Assembly (NCBI GenBank): GCA_016712345.1
Contig: JADJRH010000001.1
Coordinates: 3,844,001-3,908,000 of the forward strand
Source: Polyangiaceae bacterium
Lineage (GTDB): Bacteria > Myxococcota_A > Polyangia > Polyangiales > Polyangiaceae
Reading direction: 5' to 3'
Length of the DNA stretch: 64,000 nt
Position numbers and translations under genes: made by a program. Below, piece by piece: positions 26,119-35,683 of this stretch. Under the pieces are notes generated by a model. It searched no databases. It had not been told where the DNA came from and saw only the letters and a program-made list of their open reading frames with translations. Positions within the stretch are counted from its first letter, which is position 1. Each line of letters begins with the position of its first letter.

Positions 26119-27123
26119 TTATTTGGAGGCGGGAATGGGGGTGACGGCGGCGCCGGGCGCGCTGACGCACCGGACGCCCAAAAATCCACACCGGTAGGTA
26201 ATTTCAAAGCTGCCGGGGCGATCGACCCGGAGAACGTTGGCGAGGCCGTCACGCCAGCTTCCACCGCGGCCGACGCGCTCTTTGACTTTGGCATCCAACG
26301 CGCGGGTTGCCCACTCAAACACGTTGCCGCTCATACCGATTAACCCTTGTGGGGTGGCGGTTTTTGGATGCGCATTGACAGGGCAGGTTCCTGTGCGCGG
26401 GGTGACTCCCGACCAACATGCCAACTCACCGGGAGTGTCATTGCCCCAGGAGTATTGATTGGCTTTGTCGCCTCCGCGAGCCGCCCATTCCCACTCCGCT
26501 TCAGTGGGTAGGCGTTTACCCTGAGCGCTGCAATAGTCGGTGGCCTGGGTGAAGTCGATACATACCATGGGATGATCTTCGCGCCCTGCGATTTTATAGG
26601 TGGATGTTTCAGGGCAACCGTTCACCAAGTTGACATTGCACTTTTTGGCGCCGACGCAGTTTTCGTACTCTTTTGCTGTGGCTTCTGTAATGTCAAAACA
26701 GAGGTCACCCACCGTTTGGTCGGTTTTCAGGTACCCCATTTTATAACTGCCACCTTTCACGAGCGCCATGCCGGCCGGGCAGGCACTTTTGGGAGGATCG
26801 GCGGCTGGGGACGAGGTGGAAGCGGTGGGGGCAGGTTGGTCAGGTTCGCAGACTCCGGGAGCCGCGCCTGCGTGGGTTCCAGGTGGGCAGGCGGCCGGTT
26901 TGGGTGCGCAGGCGTTGCCTACTCGTTCTTGACCCTCTGGGCAGGCGGGTAGGGTAGGGCCGGATTGGGCCACGCAGGTTCCACCCTGAAACACTTGACC
27001 TTCAGGGCAGGTAACAGTTTGGGGAGGTGACTGAGCTTTGCCCGTGGAAGGTTCAGGCTGGGGGCCACAACCGAATAAAGCGGGGCCTAACAGCGAAAAT
27101 AGGGGCAAAACCAATCGGCGCAT
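26119..27123 (-). CDS. SUMF1 / formylglycine-generating-enzyme-like lipoprotein
   Basis: A secreted protein of 334 residues. The start at 27123 (MRRLVLPLF) has GGGAG upstream and opens a lipoprotein signal (ALFGC). Residues about 35-100 hold short Cys-Pro-x-Gly repeats (CPEGQVFQGGTC, CPEGQERVGNAC, CPPGTH). The C-terminal 210 residues are a SUMF1/FGE-sulfatase fold: DITEATAKEYENCV, HPMVCIDFTQATDYC, KRLPTEAEWEWAARGG, GLIGMSGNVFEW and RGGSWRDG. The domain rarely has true formylglycine-generating activity outside dedicated enzymes, and here it is more likely a ligand-binding or structural module. Three kinases and related signalling proteins surround it. It heads the run SUMF1-like, kinase, TPR/PEGA. 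Confidence 0.87.
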   Translation of the reverse strand: MRRLVLPLFSLLGPALFGCGPQPEPSTGKAQSPPQTVTCPEGQVFQGGTCVAQSGPTLPACPEGQERVGNACAPKPAACPPGTHAGAAPGVCEPDQPAPTASTSSPAADPPKSACPAGMALVKGGSYKMGYLKTDQTVGDLCFDITEATAKEYENCVGAKKCNVNLVNGCPETSTYKIAGREDHPMVCIDFTQATDYCSAQGKRLPTEAEWEWAARGGDKANQYSWGNDTPGELACWSGVTPRTGTCPVNAHPKTATPQGLIGMSGNVFEWATRALDAKVKERVGRGGSWRDGLANVLRVDRPGSFEITYRCGFLGVRCVSAPGAAVTPIPASK

Positions 27124-27240
27124 GGGTAGTTCTCCCGGGAGGTTGAGCGTGGGCATGGGTAGATAAGTACAGGTCTTGGGTTGAAGTAAGGCAGATGGTA
27201 AGGCGGAATCGATTTGAATGTGTACGCAATTGGCAACGAT

Positions 27241-28530
27241 TTAGGTCACGGGCGCTGGGATGATCCAGTCTTCTCGATCAGACGCTTTGGGGGGGCCCTG
27301 TTCTTCCGCGCTTCCAAAAAAAGCCGCGATGTCCGCGCGTTTTGCTTCAGCGTCGGCGCGCCCCAACTCAACAAGTTTGCGGGCGAAGTCGCCATCAAAA
27401 AGCAGGTAACTCGCGAGGTCGGCTTCACTTGCCTGGCCCATGTCCACCAGCGATAACAAGCGCCGCACCAGGGAGCGACTGCCTTTGAGTTTGCCACCTC
27501 GCACGTACGCTCCGGCGAGGCGACCGATGTCTTCACTCGGGCGAACAACCATTTTTTCGGCGCGCCGGTAGAGCACATCTCTGTCTTTAGCGATCGTGTT
27601 GAGTTTGTCCATGAAGCCGTCGCCGAAGGCACGCTCACCGTCGACAAGGAGCTGATTGACGCGCGTGAGAACTTCCAAGTCGTGGGTGACATGGTCGAGG
27701 AGCAACGCATTCAGGATTTTGCCTAGAATCAGTGTGGCGCTGGGAGGAGCCGCGTTTTCACCGCCGCTTTCCAAACCTCGAACTTCGCGAGAGAGGCCCA
27801 CGGCAAACACATGGGTAGCACCGAGTCGAAGAGCAGGCGAAATGGGAGTGTTCTGGCGTATACCACCATCCATAAACAGCTCTGTACCAATGCGAACCGG
27901 AGGGAAAAGAAAGGGAATTGCGGCGGATGCGAGCGCGTGGAGGGGGCCGATGAGAGTGCCTCGAATGACGGTGCGCGGCGGAGCTTTTGTGGGGAGTGTT
28001 CCGTCGGGGCCGGTCTGCATAAAGATGACTGTTCTGCCCGATGCGACCTCGGTTGCGGATACACTGAGTGCGGATAGGTGGCCATGCCTCAGCGTTCGAG
28101 CGATGGCCCGCCACGGAATCTCACGTTCAATGAGACGAGCCATGGGGGTGACATCGAATAATCCCACCGCGTCGCTGCCTCCGCCGAGGAGAACGCGTGG
28201 CAATGTCAGGGCTTGTTTCATGCTGAAACCAAGCACGCTGTCGATGTTCAACTCGGTCCAAAGGTTGACAAGGCGGCGAACGCCGAAAGTGGGTTCAGCC
28301 AGGTGAGCGGCGAGGTAACAGGCGTTGATCGCGCCGATGGATGTGCCGCAGAGAATGTCGACTTTGGGTGGTTTTTTTCGCAGGCGCGCGAAGTCGTCGA
28401 GGACATACGAAAGTACACCCACCTCGTAAGCGCCGCGCGCTCCGCCGCCGCTCAGAATGAGGGCTACTTTGCGCGATGGAGCGCGACCGGGTGAAGGGGT
28501 ACTGCGGGGGGGTTCGGCGGTGTCGGTCAT
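27241..28530 (-). CDS. Patatin-like phospholipase
   Basis: A 429-residue patatin-family lipid acyl hydrolase. The oxyanion hole GGGARGAYEVG is at about residues 29-39, the nucleophile elbow GTSIG (Ser dyad) at about 63, and the Asp motif DGG in FMDGGIRQNTPI at about 215. These three define an active Ser-Asp dyad enzyme that deacylates phospholipids. There is no signal peptide, so it acts in the cytoplasm or is exported by another route. Its ATG overlaps the stop of the upstream 1650-residue kinase gene in an ATGA junction, which implies linked expression and perhaps regulation by that kinase. Confidence 0.92.
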   Translation of the reverse strand: MTDTAEPPRSTPSPGRAPSRKVALILSGGGARGAYEVGVLSYVLDDFARLRKKPPKVDILCGTSIGAINACYLAAHLAEPTFGVRRLVNLWTELNIDSVLGFSMKQALTLPRVLLGGGSDAVGLFDVTPMARLIEREIPWRAIARTLRHGHLSALSVSATEVASGRTVIFMQTGPDGTLPTKAPPRTVIRGTLIGPLHALASAAIPFLFPPVRIGTELFMDGGIRQNTPISPALRLGATHVFAVGLSREVRGLESGGENAAPPSATLILGKILNALLLDHVTHDLEVLTRVNQLLVDGERAFGDGFMDKLNTIAKDRDVLYRRAEKMVVRPSEDIGRLAGAYVRGGKLKGSRSLVRRLLSLVDMGQASEADLASYLLFDGDFARKLVELGRADAEAKRADIAAFFGSAEEQGPPKASDREDWIIPAPVT

Positions 28531-31500
28531 CGGGTGGGGTTTGGAATCGGCGCTTCGTGCCGGAGGGCAAGTGAAGCGCGTGAAGGATCTTTCTCTTGCG
28601 CGGTGCGCTGAATCTCGCGCTCTTCAAACAGAATGCGATCCACAAGGGGACGTTGAAAAAACAGGGCGCGGAGCCTTTCGTTTTTGATGTACACAGCCAC
28701 GTCGCGCACGTGGGCGGCGGCGCGTTCAACGGCGTCGCGCGATGAAGTGGGTGACGCTTTGCGGAGGCCTTCAACGCAGATGGCGCGCACTTCAATGCCA
28801 TATTCACTGGCTTCGGCCGCTTCGATCGCGCCGAGGGCGGTGCGCGCAAGGAGCACTCCTGTGTGAAGTTCACCGGCGTCGACGCGGCACGCGCCTTCAA
28901 TTGCCTGCGCGTAGATGTGATAGCTCATGAGGCCCTGCGATTCTGACAGGCGTCGCGCTTCGGCCGCGTATGTACACCCGGCATCGGCGTCGCCGCGGGC
29001 CCGGCAAACAAGGGCGCGAAGAATGTGTTCGTGAACCGAGTCGTACATGCTGCCGGTGACGGCGATGAGCGCGCCCGCATCACCGACAAGCGTTTCAGCG
29101 GTATCCACGTCGCCCATTTCAAGAACGATCGCGGCGAAGCTGAGAAGCGTGTCGGCGCGTGAGTCTTGATCGCCGTAGCGTTCATGCGCTTCTCGCGCTT
29201 GGCGCATGTACGCAAGTCCGGTTTCAAGATCACCGAGCCGAGCGTACGCCTGACCTATGTTGGATAGGGTTTTTGCGATCTGAAAACGTCCGCCGATGGC
29301 AAGATCAATAGCGACCGAGGCGTTTGCCACGGCGATTGTGTCTTCAAAACGCTCCATGACGAACATTGCAAATGCGAGAGAGTTTTTGGCGCGTGCTTCG
29401 GCGCGACGGGCACCCACTTTTCTGAAAACGGCAATCGCTTCCGCGTACGTTTCAACGGCTTCACGAACGCGGCCGACGTAGCGCAGCAAAACTCCTTTTG
29501 AGCGAAGAACTTCGGCGCGCGATCGAGCGGGCAGGCGACCATTTTCAGCGACGGCGAGCGCTCGTTCTGTGGCCGAGAGTGCGCCCTGAATGTCGCCGAG
29601 GGAGCGCAGGATCTCGGAGAGAAGCAGCAGCGACTCCACTTCCAATGTGTACAAACGAGCCGCGCGCGCGAGTTCGGTGGCGCGTTCTGTAATGGGTAGA
29701 CCGCGTGCAAAATATCCCTCATCAAGGTCGAGGCGCGCTGTTCGAACGAGGGCAAGGCACGCCCAGCGGACGGTGCCATTTTTTTGTGCAAGCCGACGAA
29801 GTGCGAGTAGGTGCCTGCGGCGTTCTTTGCGTCTGCCGAGGTGTCGATAAATCGCTTCGAGTCCTTCGTGTGCGGCGAGGCGTCGCTGATCGCCCGAGGG
29901 CATGAGGTTGAGAGCGAGGTGGTAATACCGCTGACCGAGCTGGGCATGATGTGCGCTGCGAGCGCTGTCTGCCGCTTCCAGATAAAAATCGGCGGCGGCG
30001 CTCGGCGATTGTCCGCGGGCCAAATGGCCGGCAACGATCGCCGCGGCGAGACCGTGTCCGAGCGCCGTTGTGGCAAGGTGTTCACCAAGCAGGCGGTGGC
30101 TGCGAGCGCGTGCCTGCGGATCCATTGCGAGGTACGCAACGTCGCGCACGAGCGGATGGCGAAAATCAACGGCGCCGCCTTTTCGATCGACGAGGCCGCG
30201 GGCGCATAGGCGCGTGATCGCTTCGTCGCTTTCGAGGCGAACAAGGTGCAACAGATCGGGCTCGCTGAGCGGGCCGGCTGCGACGGCGAGCCAACTGACA
30301 ATGTCGCGCTCGGCGGAGGGAAGTTCGCGAAGGCGATCGCCGATGAGTTGTTCGAGGGTGGAAGGGAGACCCGCTTCGCCGCCGCGATCGTGACGGATGA
30401 GTTCGTGACGACCTCCCTCGCGCTCCACAATTTCGAGAGCACCGCGCTCCAGGAGCGCATCGATCATTTCGAGCAGGAAAAACGGGTTTCCCGCTACTTT
30501 TGGAACAAGTTCACCGCAGACAGCGGCAACGCCGTCGCGCACGCCGAGGCGCGCTTCAACGAGGCGCATTTGTTCTTCAGGAGAGAGGCCGCGCAATTCG
30601 ATTTGCACGAGGCCCGAAACGAATGGTGCAACGCGATCGTCGGGGCGCGCGATCAGCAAAAGCAGAATCGGCGCGGAATCGGTGCGGCGAAGCAGATCTT
30701 GAAGCAGCTCCAAACTCGGGCGATCGGCCCACTGCAAACTGTCGATCACAACCACGAGGGGTTGCAGGCGCGCCATGGCGCCGAAGAGCATGCGTACACC
30801 TGCGACGACCTGTTCGCGCCGATAGCCGGCGGCTTCATCGTCGAGAGCCTCTTCGTGTTTACCGGTGCAGAGTTCTGCGAGACGCGCCGCAATCTGCACC
30901 GATTGAGCGTGACGTCCGGCCGGACCGAGCTGTTGTCGAATGACGTTTTTGGCTTCTGCGAGCGAGTGCTCGGTGCCGAGTCCGGTGGCGGCTCGAAGCA
31001 TGTCGGCCGTTGTGCCAAATGGGAGTTCACTTTTTACAGGCGAACATTCAAGTGATAGAATACGGAATGTGGGCGGCAGCTCCGATAGGAACGTTGCGAC
31101 AAGGGCGCTTTTGCCAATGCCCATTTCGCCCGTGATGACGCGCGCAACAAGGTGACCGCGAAAACCACCCAGACCCGCGGGAGCCGAGGGCGCGGGCGAG
31201 TCAAATGCCTGTTCCGGCGTGGGTGGTGGAACGGAGCCGCCCACGTCGTCGAGGGCGAGCAGGTTAATGGGCTTGTGACGGAGCGCGCCTTCCGGCGCAG
31301 TTGAAAGGCGCGGGCTCGCATGGGTAGGCGGCGCCCGATCCGGGGCCGGAGACTTTCCCGCCACAGCGGGTAGAATACTTGCTGTGCCCTCGGTTGGCGG
31401 CTTGTCAGATTTTTGAGCGGGCGGCGGGTCTGAGAGGCGTCTCGGTGGTTCCGACGCGCGGCGAAGGGCGGCTTCCGCGGCGCTTCGAGGTGAAGAGTCT

Positions 31501-33479
31501 TTTGGGATGAGCGATGCCGCATCGGAGCGGCGCGCCTCGGTTGGATCGGAAGGCCGCCGCGGCTCGGAAGGATCCGACGGGGGTCGCGCACCGGTGTCGG
31601 GGGCGCGCGAATCGCGCGGTGCGTTGTCGGACGGGGGGCGCTCCGGTGAAGCCGCGTCGCGCGGCAGATCGGAAAGGCGGGGCGGTATTGAAGACAGCGC
31701 AACGGGGCCAAAACTCGGCGAGCCCGAAATGCGACTCGACGACCGCGCCACGGAATGGGGGTCACCGGTGGAAAGAGCGGCGTGCAGTGCTGCGTGCAAG
31801 TCGGCCTTTTCGGCGTCGCGACCCACGAGATCGTTGGGAAGCAGCGCCAACTCGGCGGTGCGCTCTTCACGTGAGAGCGGCCTGACGAGTGCGTACACAC
31901 GCATTTGTGCGGGCACGGCAAGGTCGGCACCTCGCATATCGAGACTCGGTGCCTCGGCCCATCGAAAATCGCGGCGGACAACGCGGTAAACGCCGCCGGC
32001 AACATACGTTTTACCAAACGGTGTACGCCAGCCGAGTTCATCCGAAAGGTACCCCGCGGGCGCCTGAAGCACGTGATGTTGGAGATGGCCCTGATCGTCG
32101 CGCTCGCCCGATGCGATGCCGCGAACGATGCCGATCGCGGCGCGCAATGTAACGGGAAGATCCTGTGACGCGCCCGCGAGTGCTTCGTGCGAATCGACGG
32201 CGAGTGACGCGGCTTCGACAGGCGCGCGCGAGGGGTTGGACAAGAGGCCCACGACGGCGCGTGCGGTGTTGTCACCGTCCCAAGACCAAACGGCGCCGCG
32301 TTTGTACGCAATGTCATCGAGAGTGGCTCGAATGGAGTCGAGTGCGCGTTTTGCCGCGGGGGCGCCGATGGCGACCGACAACTCCGGGAGGCCGTCGATG
32401 CGCAACGTGACAACCGCCACGTGACGCACTTCGTTTACCACTTTGCGCGGCGGAACAAGGCTTTCAGGCGCTTCATGACCGCCGCGCGGAAGCGGAACCG
32501 CGGCAAGCGTCTGCGGTTCATCGGGTTTGCCGGGCTTGACACTCGGTGTTCGGGCGTCGCTTCCGAGCACCGTTTGAAGCGTTTTTTCAACAGCCGTGTG
32601 ATCGACAAGCTCTTGACGCGCAATGAACGCGCGGGCGATGGCTGCCGAGAGATCTCGTGCGGTGGGGAATCTGTCGGAAATCGATTTGCCGAGCGCCCGC
32701 ATCACGATCGCTTCAAGGTCCGGCGGCAAATCGGGCACGATCGAGCGCGGTGCCGGAATTTCAGGCGTTCGCACAGCGGCAAGAAGCGCGTCGTCGTCGA
32801 GTTTTCCGTAGGGAGAACGCAGCGTGAGAAGCTCGTAGAAAACGACGCCTAATGAGTACACATCGCTGCGTCGATCGATCTTTTCGCCTCGTGCCTGTTC
32901 GGGCGACATGTACCCAAACTTGCCTTTGAGTACACCCGGCTCTTCGCGAAAGAGGTTGGCACTCGCAATACCGAAGTCGGCGATTTTCACCACCCCGTCG
33001 AACGAAACGAGAATGTTCTGCGGCGACACATCGCGGTGAACGATCGCGAGCGGTGTTTCACTCTCGTCTTTGCGTTCGTGTGCGTAGTGCAAACCCTTTG
33101 CGGCTTCGGCGATGATGAACGCGGCAACGTACGGTGGGATTTTGAGATTTTTGGCGCGCGCTGCGCTCATCAAACGGCCGAGATCGCAGCCGTCAACGTG
33201 CTCCATCGACAGGAGCAACCCCTCGTCGCCGTGATCTGAAAACTCGTAGACCTGGACGATATTCGGATGATTGAGGCGCGTCGCGAGGTGCGCCTCTTCA
33301 ACGAACATTTGCCGAAAGCGCCGCGATGAGGAGTGTTGCGGCAGGATGCGCTTAACAACGAGAAGCTTGTACGTTCCCTCCGCGCCGCGTTTTTTGGCGA
33401 GAAAAACTTCGGCCATGCCACCCGCACCGAGGCGATGCAGGATCTCGAAACCGGCCAGTTCTGTGGGGTGACTCGCCAT
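28527..33479 (-). CDS. Giant kinase: Ser/Thr kinase + cyclase-like + AAA ATPase + TPR
   Basis: A 1650-residue multidomain signalling protein. A Hanks kinase (about 8-290) has GAGGMAEVFLAKK, HRDVSPQN (about 148), DFGIAS and MSPEQARGE. Residues about 350-560 resemble a class III nucleotide cyclase fold (VAVVTLRIDGLPELS...WDGDNTARAVVG) but lack most catalytic residues. A Ser/Pro/Arg/Asp-rich linker precedes an AAA/STAND ATPase with Walker A GEMGIGKSAL (about 785) and Walker B LVVVIDSLQWAD. The last 480 residues are TPR-like helices. This layout matches the myxobacterial kinase-cyclase-AAA-TPR family, thought to sense and scaffold signals in the cytoplasm. It is coupled to the patatin gene. Confidence 0.92.
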   Translation of the reverse strand: MASHPTELAGFEILHRLGAGGMAEVFLAKKRGAEGTYKLLVVKRILPQHSSSRRFRQMFVEEAHLATRLNHPNIVQVYEFSDHGDEGLLLSMEHVDGCDLGRLMSAARAKNLKIPPYVAAFIIAEAAKGLHYAHERKDESETPLAIVHRDVSPQNILVSFDGVVKIADFGIASANLFREEPGVLKGKFGYMSPEQARGEKIDRRSDVYSLGVVFYELLTLRSPYGKLDDDALLAAVRTPEIPAPRSIVPDLPPDLEAIVMRALGKSISDRFPTARDLSAAIARAFIARQELVDHTAVEKTLQTVLGSDARTPSVKPGKPDEPQTLAAVPLPRGGHEAPESLVPPRKVVNEVRHVAVVTLRIDGLPELSVAIGAPAAKRALDSIRATLDDIAYKRGAVWSWDGDNTARAVVGLLSNPSRAPVEAASLAVDSHEALAGASQDLPVTLRAAIGIVRGIASGERDDQGHLQHHVLQAPAGYLSDELGWRTPFGKTYVAGGVYRVVRRDFRWAEAPSLDMRGADLAVPAQMRVYALVRPLSREERTAELALLPNDLVGRDAEKADLHAALHAALSTGDPHSVARSSSRISGSPSFGPVALSSIPPRLSDLPRDAASPERPPSDNAPRDSRAPDTGARPPSDPSEPRRPSDPTEARRSDAASLIPKDSSPRSAAEAALRRASEPPRRLSDPPPAQKSDKPPTEGTASILPAVAGKSPAPDRAPPTHASPRLSTAPEGALRHKPINLLALDDVGGSVPPPTPEQAFDSPAPSAPAGLGGFRGHLVARVITGEMGIGKSALVATFLSELPPTFRILSLECSPVKSELPFGTTADMLRAATGLGTEHSLAEAKNVIRQQLGPAGRHAQSVQIAARLAELCTGKHEEALDDEAAGYRREQVVAGVRMLFGAMARLQPLVVVIDSLQWADRPSLELLQDLLRRTDSAPILLLLIARPDDRVAPFVSGLVQIELRGLSPEEQMRLVEARLGVRDGVAAVCGELVPKVAGNPFFLLEMIDALLERGALEIVEREGGRHELIRHDRGGEAGLPSTLEQLIGDRLRELPSAERDIVSWLAVAAGPLSEPDLLHLVRLESDEAITRLCARGLVDRKGGAVDFRHPLVRDVAYLAMDPQARARSHRLLGEHLATTALGHGLAAAIVAGHLARGQSPSAAADFYLEAADSARSAHHAQLGQRYYHLALNLMPSGDQRRLAAHEGLEAIYRHLGRRKERRRHLLALRRLAQKNGTVRWACLALVRTARLDLDEGYFARGLPITERATELARAARLYTLEVESLLLLSEILRSLGDIQGALSATERALAVAENGRLPARSRAEVLRSKGVLLRYVGRVREAVETYAEAIAVFRKVGARRAEARAKNSLAFAMFVMERFEDTIAVANASVAIDLAIGGRFQIAKTLSNIGQAYARLGDLETGLAYMRQAREAHERYGDQDSRADTLLSFAAIVLEMGDVDTAETLVGDAGALIAVTGSMYDSVHEHILRALVCRARGDADAGCTYAAEARRLSESQGLMSYHIYAQAIEGACRVDAGELHTGVLLARTALGAIEAAEASEYGIEVRAICVEGLRKASPTSSRDAVERAAAHVRDVAVYIKNERLRALFFQRPLVDRILFEEREIQRTAQEKDPSRASLALRHEAPIPNPTR

Positions 33480-33515
33480 TCGAAAAGCGACTCAAGTTAC
33501 ATCAGACAGACGGCC

Positions 33516-34115
33516 TCACGCGCTGCCAACCGAGCGCATTGTCATTCCGAACGCGGGGGTGAGGCCCAAAAGCGCGTACGCCTTTTCCCAGCGTTCTTCG
33601 ATTTTTGTGCTGAAGACAATACCTTCATCAAGCGGAACAGGCAGCCATGCGCCCGCGGCAACTTCACCTTCAAGTTGTCCGGGCGCCCACCCGCTGTATC
33701 CGAGCAAGACAATGCGCTTGTGTGGGTCGATCGTGCTCGCGCCACGCGTTTTTGCGTCGCGCGCGAGGGCGTCGAACGCTTCGCGCGATGATGTGATGCC
33801 AATGCGATCGCCAACGGTGATGAGTTCGCTCGGCGAAGGTACTTCCAGATCCAAGCCTAAGATCCAGCCGGAGGAGCGTTGAACGGGCCCACCCAAAAGA
33901 ACCGGTGAATCGTCTTCGAGAGCTTCGGTTTCGTAGCCGGCAATTCGAAACAGTTCGCTCATTGAAAGCGAAGCCTTTCGATTGACAACAAATCCAAGCG
34001 CTCCGCCGTCGCCGTGAACGGCGAGCAACACAACGGTTCTATCGAAGTTGGGGTCACCCAACGGCGGAGAGGCCAGCAGAAAGCCCGGAGCCAAGCTCGT
34101 GGATGTGACGCCCAT
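33516..34115 (-). CDS. yqgE: YqgE/AlgH (DUF179) family protein
   Basis: A 199-residue protein spanning the whole YqgE/AlgH domain. It begins APGFLLASPPLGDPNFDRTVVLL, followed by GALGFVVNRK, LLGGPVQRSSGWILG and the GYSGWAPGQLEGEVAAGAW segment. Length and motif order are those of the family, whose biochemical role is not settled (AlgH was linked to alginate regulation in Pseudomonas). It lies 36 bases upstream of the giant kinase on the same strand and is divergent from the XPB gene. The 185-base gap to that gene carries a CTAG cluster. Confidence 0.92.
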   Translation of the reverse strand: MGVTSTSLAPGFLLASPPLGDPNFDRTVVLLAVHGDGGALGFVVNRKASLSMSELFRIAGYETEALEDDSPVLLGGPVQRSSGWILGLDLEVPSPSELITVGDRIGITSSREAFDALARDAKTRGASTIDPHKRIVLLGYSGWAPGQLEGEVAAGAWLPVPLDEGIVFSTKIEERWEKAYALLGLTPAFGMTMRSVGSA

Positions 34116-34124
34116 TCCCGTAGA

Positions 34125-34140
34125 CTAGCCCTAGACCTAG
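34125..34140. repeat. Three CTAG tetramers spaced six bases apart
   Basis: CTAG occurs at 34125, 34131 and 34137 (CTAGCC, CTAGAC, CTAG), just before the yqgE start at 34115. CTAG is usually rare in bacterial DNA, so three in 16 bases stands out. No other structure or gene is seen in the rest of the 34116-34300 gap between yqgE and the XPB gene. Confidence 0.4.
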
Positions 34141-34300
34141 AAGAAGCGGCAAGAACAATCTGGACATTCATCCATATCAAAAAAGCCGGGAAACACTGCG
34201 TTTCGAAGAAATTCCAACCGGCGCTGTTTGGCACCCCAAGCGCCGCGCTCCTCACACACACAAGGCTTTTTCTCAGCCGTTTTTTGATACATACGCCCCC

Positions 34301-35683
34301 GTGACAGGTGAGCGCAAAGATCCCCTCAAAGTGACGTTTGATGCGGGAACGCTGCGTTTGGAGGGAGCGACAAAGGAGAACACACCCAAGCTGCCGCCCG
34401 GTGCGCGTTGGGACGAACGCGAGCGTGTTTTTCGGCTGCCGGCGATCGACTACGCGGCGTTGGTGCTCACCCTTCGAGCGCAGGCAGTTGTGTACACAGA
34501 TGAGGCTCGTGTGTACACAGAGTTGGAACGCGTTCCAAAAGTTGTCAAAGAACCGTTTCCGTACCAAGAGCAGGCGCTGAGAGCCTGGGAAAAAGCGCGT
34601 TGTCGCGGGGTGGTTGTGCTGCCCACCGGCACGGGAAAAACGTTTCTCGCGAATCTCGCCATTGCATCGCGCAAGCGCTCAACGCTGGTGGTTGTGCCCA
34701 CGCTCGATCTTGTAAACCAATGGTACGACGGCCTGCTCGCGGCGTTCGGCGGCCCTATAGGGATCTTGGGCGGCGGCTATCACGAGATCGAAGACATCAC
34801 GGTCAGCACCTACGATTCGGCCTATTTGCACATGGAGCGAATTGGGGCGCGTTTTGGTCTGCTGGTGTTTGACGAGTGCCACCATCTGCCGAGCGCGTCG
34901 TATTCGATGGCCGCGAAAATGAGCCTCGCGCCGTTTCGACTGGGCCTCACCGCAACGCCTGAACGAACCGATGAGCGAAACTACGATGAAACGATCGGGC
35001 CCATTGTCTTCCGGCGCGACATCACCGAATTGTCGGGGCAATACCTCGCCGAATATGACGTGCAGCGCCTCGCCGTTCCGCTTTCTCCCGAGGAGCGCGC
35101 CGAATATGAAGCCGCGCGCGAAACGTACCGTTCCTTTTTGCGCGCCAACTCCATTCGCATGAGCGAGCCCGACGGCTGGCGCCGATTTTTGCTCCTTTCA
35201 TCGCAAAGCGACACCGGTCGCAGAGCATTTGCAGCGTACCGAAAACAGCGACAACTTGCGCTTGCGGCGCCCGGCAAGCTCACGCTTTTGGCCCGTCTTC
35301 TCCATTTGCACCGTCATGACAAAACGATCGTGTTTACAGAAGACAATGCCACTGTGTACACAATCGCCCGCCAATTTTTGGTGCCCGCGATCACCCATCA
35401 AACCAAGGTGAAAGAGCGCAGCTTCATCCTTCAGGCTTTCAACGAAGGAACGCTCGGCGCGGTGGTGACTTCCAAAGTGCTAAACGAAGGAGTCAATGTA
35501 CCGTCGGCCAACGTGGCCATTGTTCTTTCGGGCAGCGGAAGCGTTCGCGAACACGTGCAACGTCTGGGTCGCATTCTGCGAAAGGCCGATGACAAGTTCG
35601 CCACGATGTACGAGATCATCGCGGCGGGAACCGGCGAAGAATATGTAAGCGAGCGCAGGAGAGAGCACGTTGCTTACAAGTGA
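34301..35683 (+). CDS. XPB/RAD25-type SF2 DNA helicase
   Basis: A 460-residue superfamily 2 helicase of the XPB type. An N-terminal damage-recognition-like domain (about 1-85) precedes motif I LPTGTGKT (about 107), Ia VVVPTLDLVNQW, II DECHH (about 190), III GLTATPERTDER (position of the XPB RED-loop), IV TIVFTEDNATV, V KVLNEGVNVP and VI HVQRLGRILRK. It would unwind DNA in repair, as XPB does in nucleotide excision repair. The start is GTG 34301. The two V-Y-T units near residue 65 come from a pair of GTGTACACAGA repeats. Its stop lies 14 bases inside the next gene, a DUF790/Bax1 nuclease. Confidence 0.9.
   Translation: MTGERKDPLKVTFDAGTLRLEGATKENTPKLPPGARWDERERVFRLPAIDYAALVLTLRAQAVVYTDEARVYTELERVPKVVKEPFPYQEQALRAWEKARCRGVVVLPTGTGKTFLANLAIASRKRSTLVVVPTLDLVNQWYDGLLAAFGGPIGILGGGYHEIEDITVSTYDSAYLHMERIGARFGLLVFDECHHLPSASYSMAAKMSLAPFRLGLTATPERTDERNYDETIGPIVFRRDITELSGQYLAEYDVQRLAVPLSPEERAEYEAARETYRSFLRANSIRMSEPDGWRRFLLLSSQSDTGRRAFAAYRKQRQLALAAPGKLTLLARLLHLHRHDKTIVFTEDNATVYTIARQFLVPAITHQTKVKERSFILQAFNEGTLGAVVTSKVLNEGVNVPSANVAIVLSGSGSVREHVQRLGRILRKADDKFATMYEIIAAGTGEEYVSERRREHVAYK
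34490..34521 (+). repeat. Pair of GTGTACACAGA direct repeats in the XPB gene
   Basis: Identical 11-mers GTGTACACAGA lie at 34490-34500 and 34511-34521, 21 bases apart, each containing the palindrome GTGTACAC. They encode V-Y-T-D/E in frame, in a poorly conserved linker of the helicase. Confidence 0.6.

Noticed and set aside
26055..26318. N-terminal extension of the kinase
   Set aside because: It would overlap the SUMF1-like coding end; the GTG at 26054 has GGAGG at ideal distance and starts near the kinase domain.
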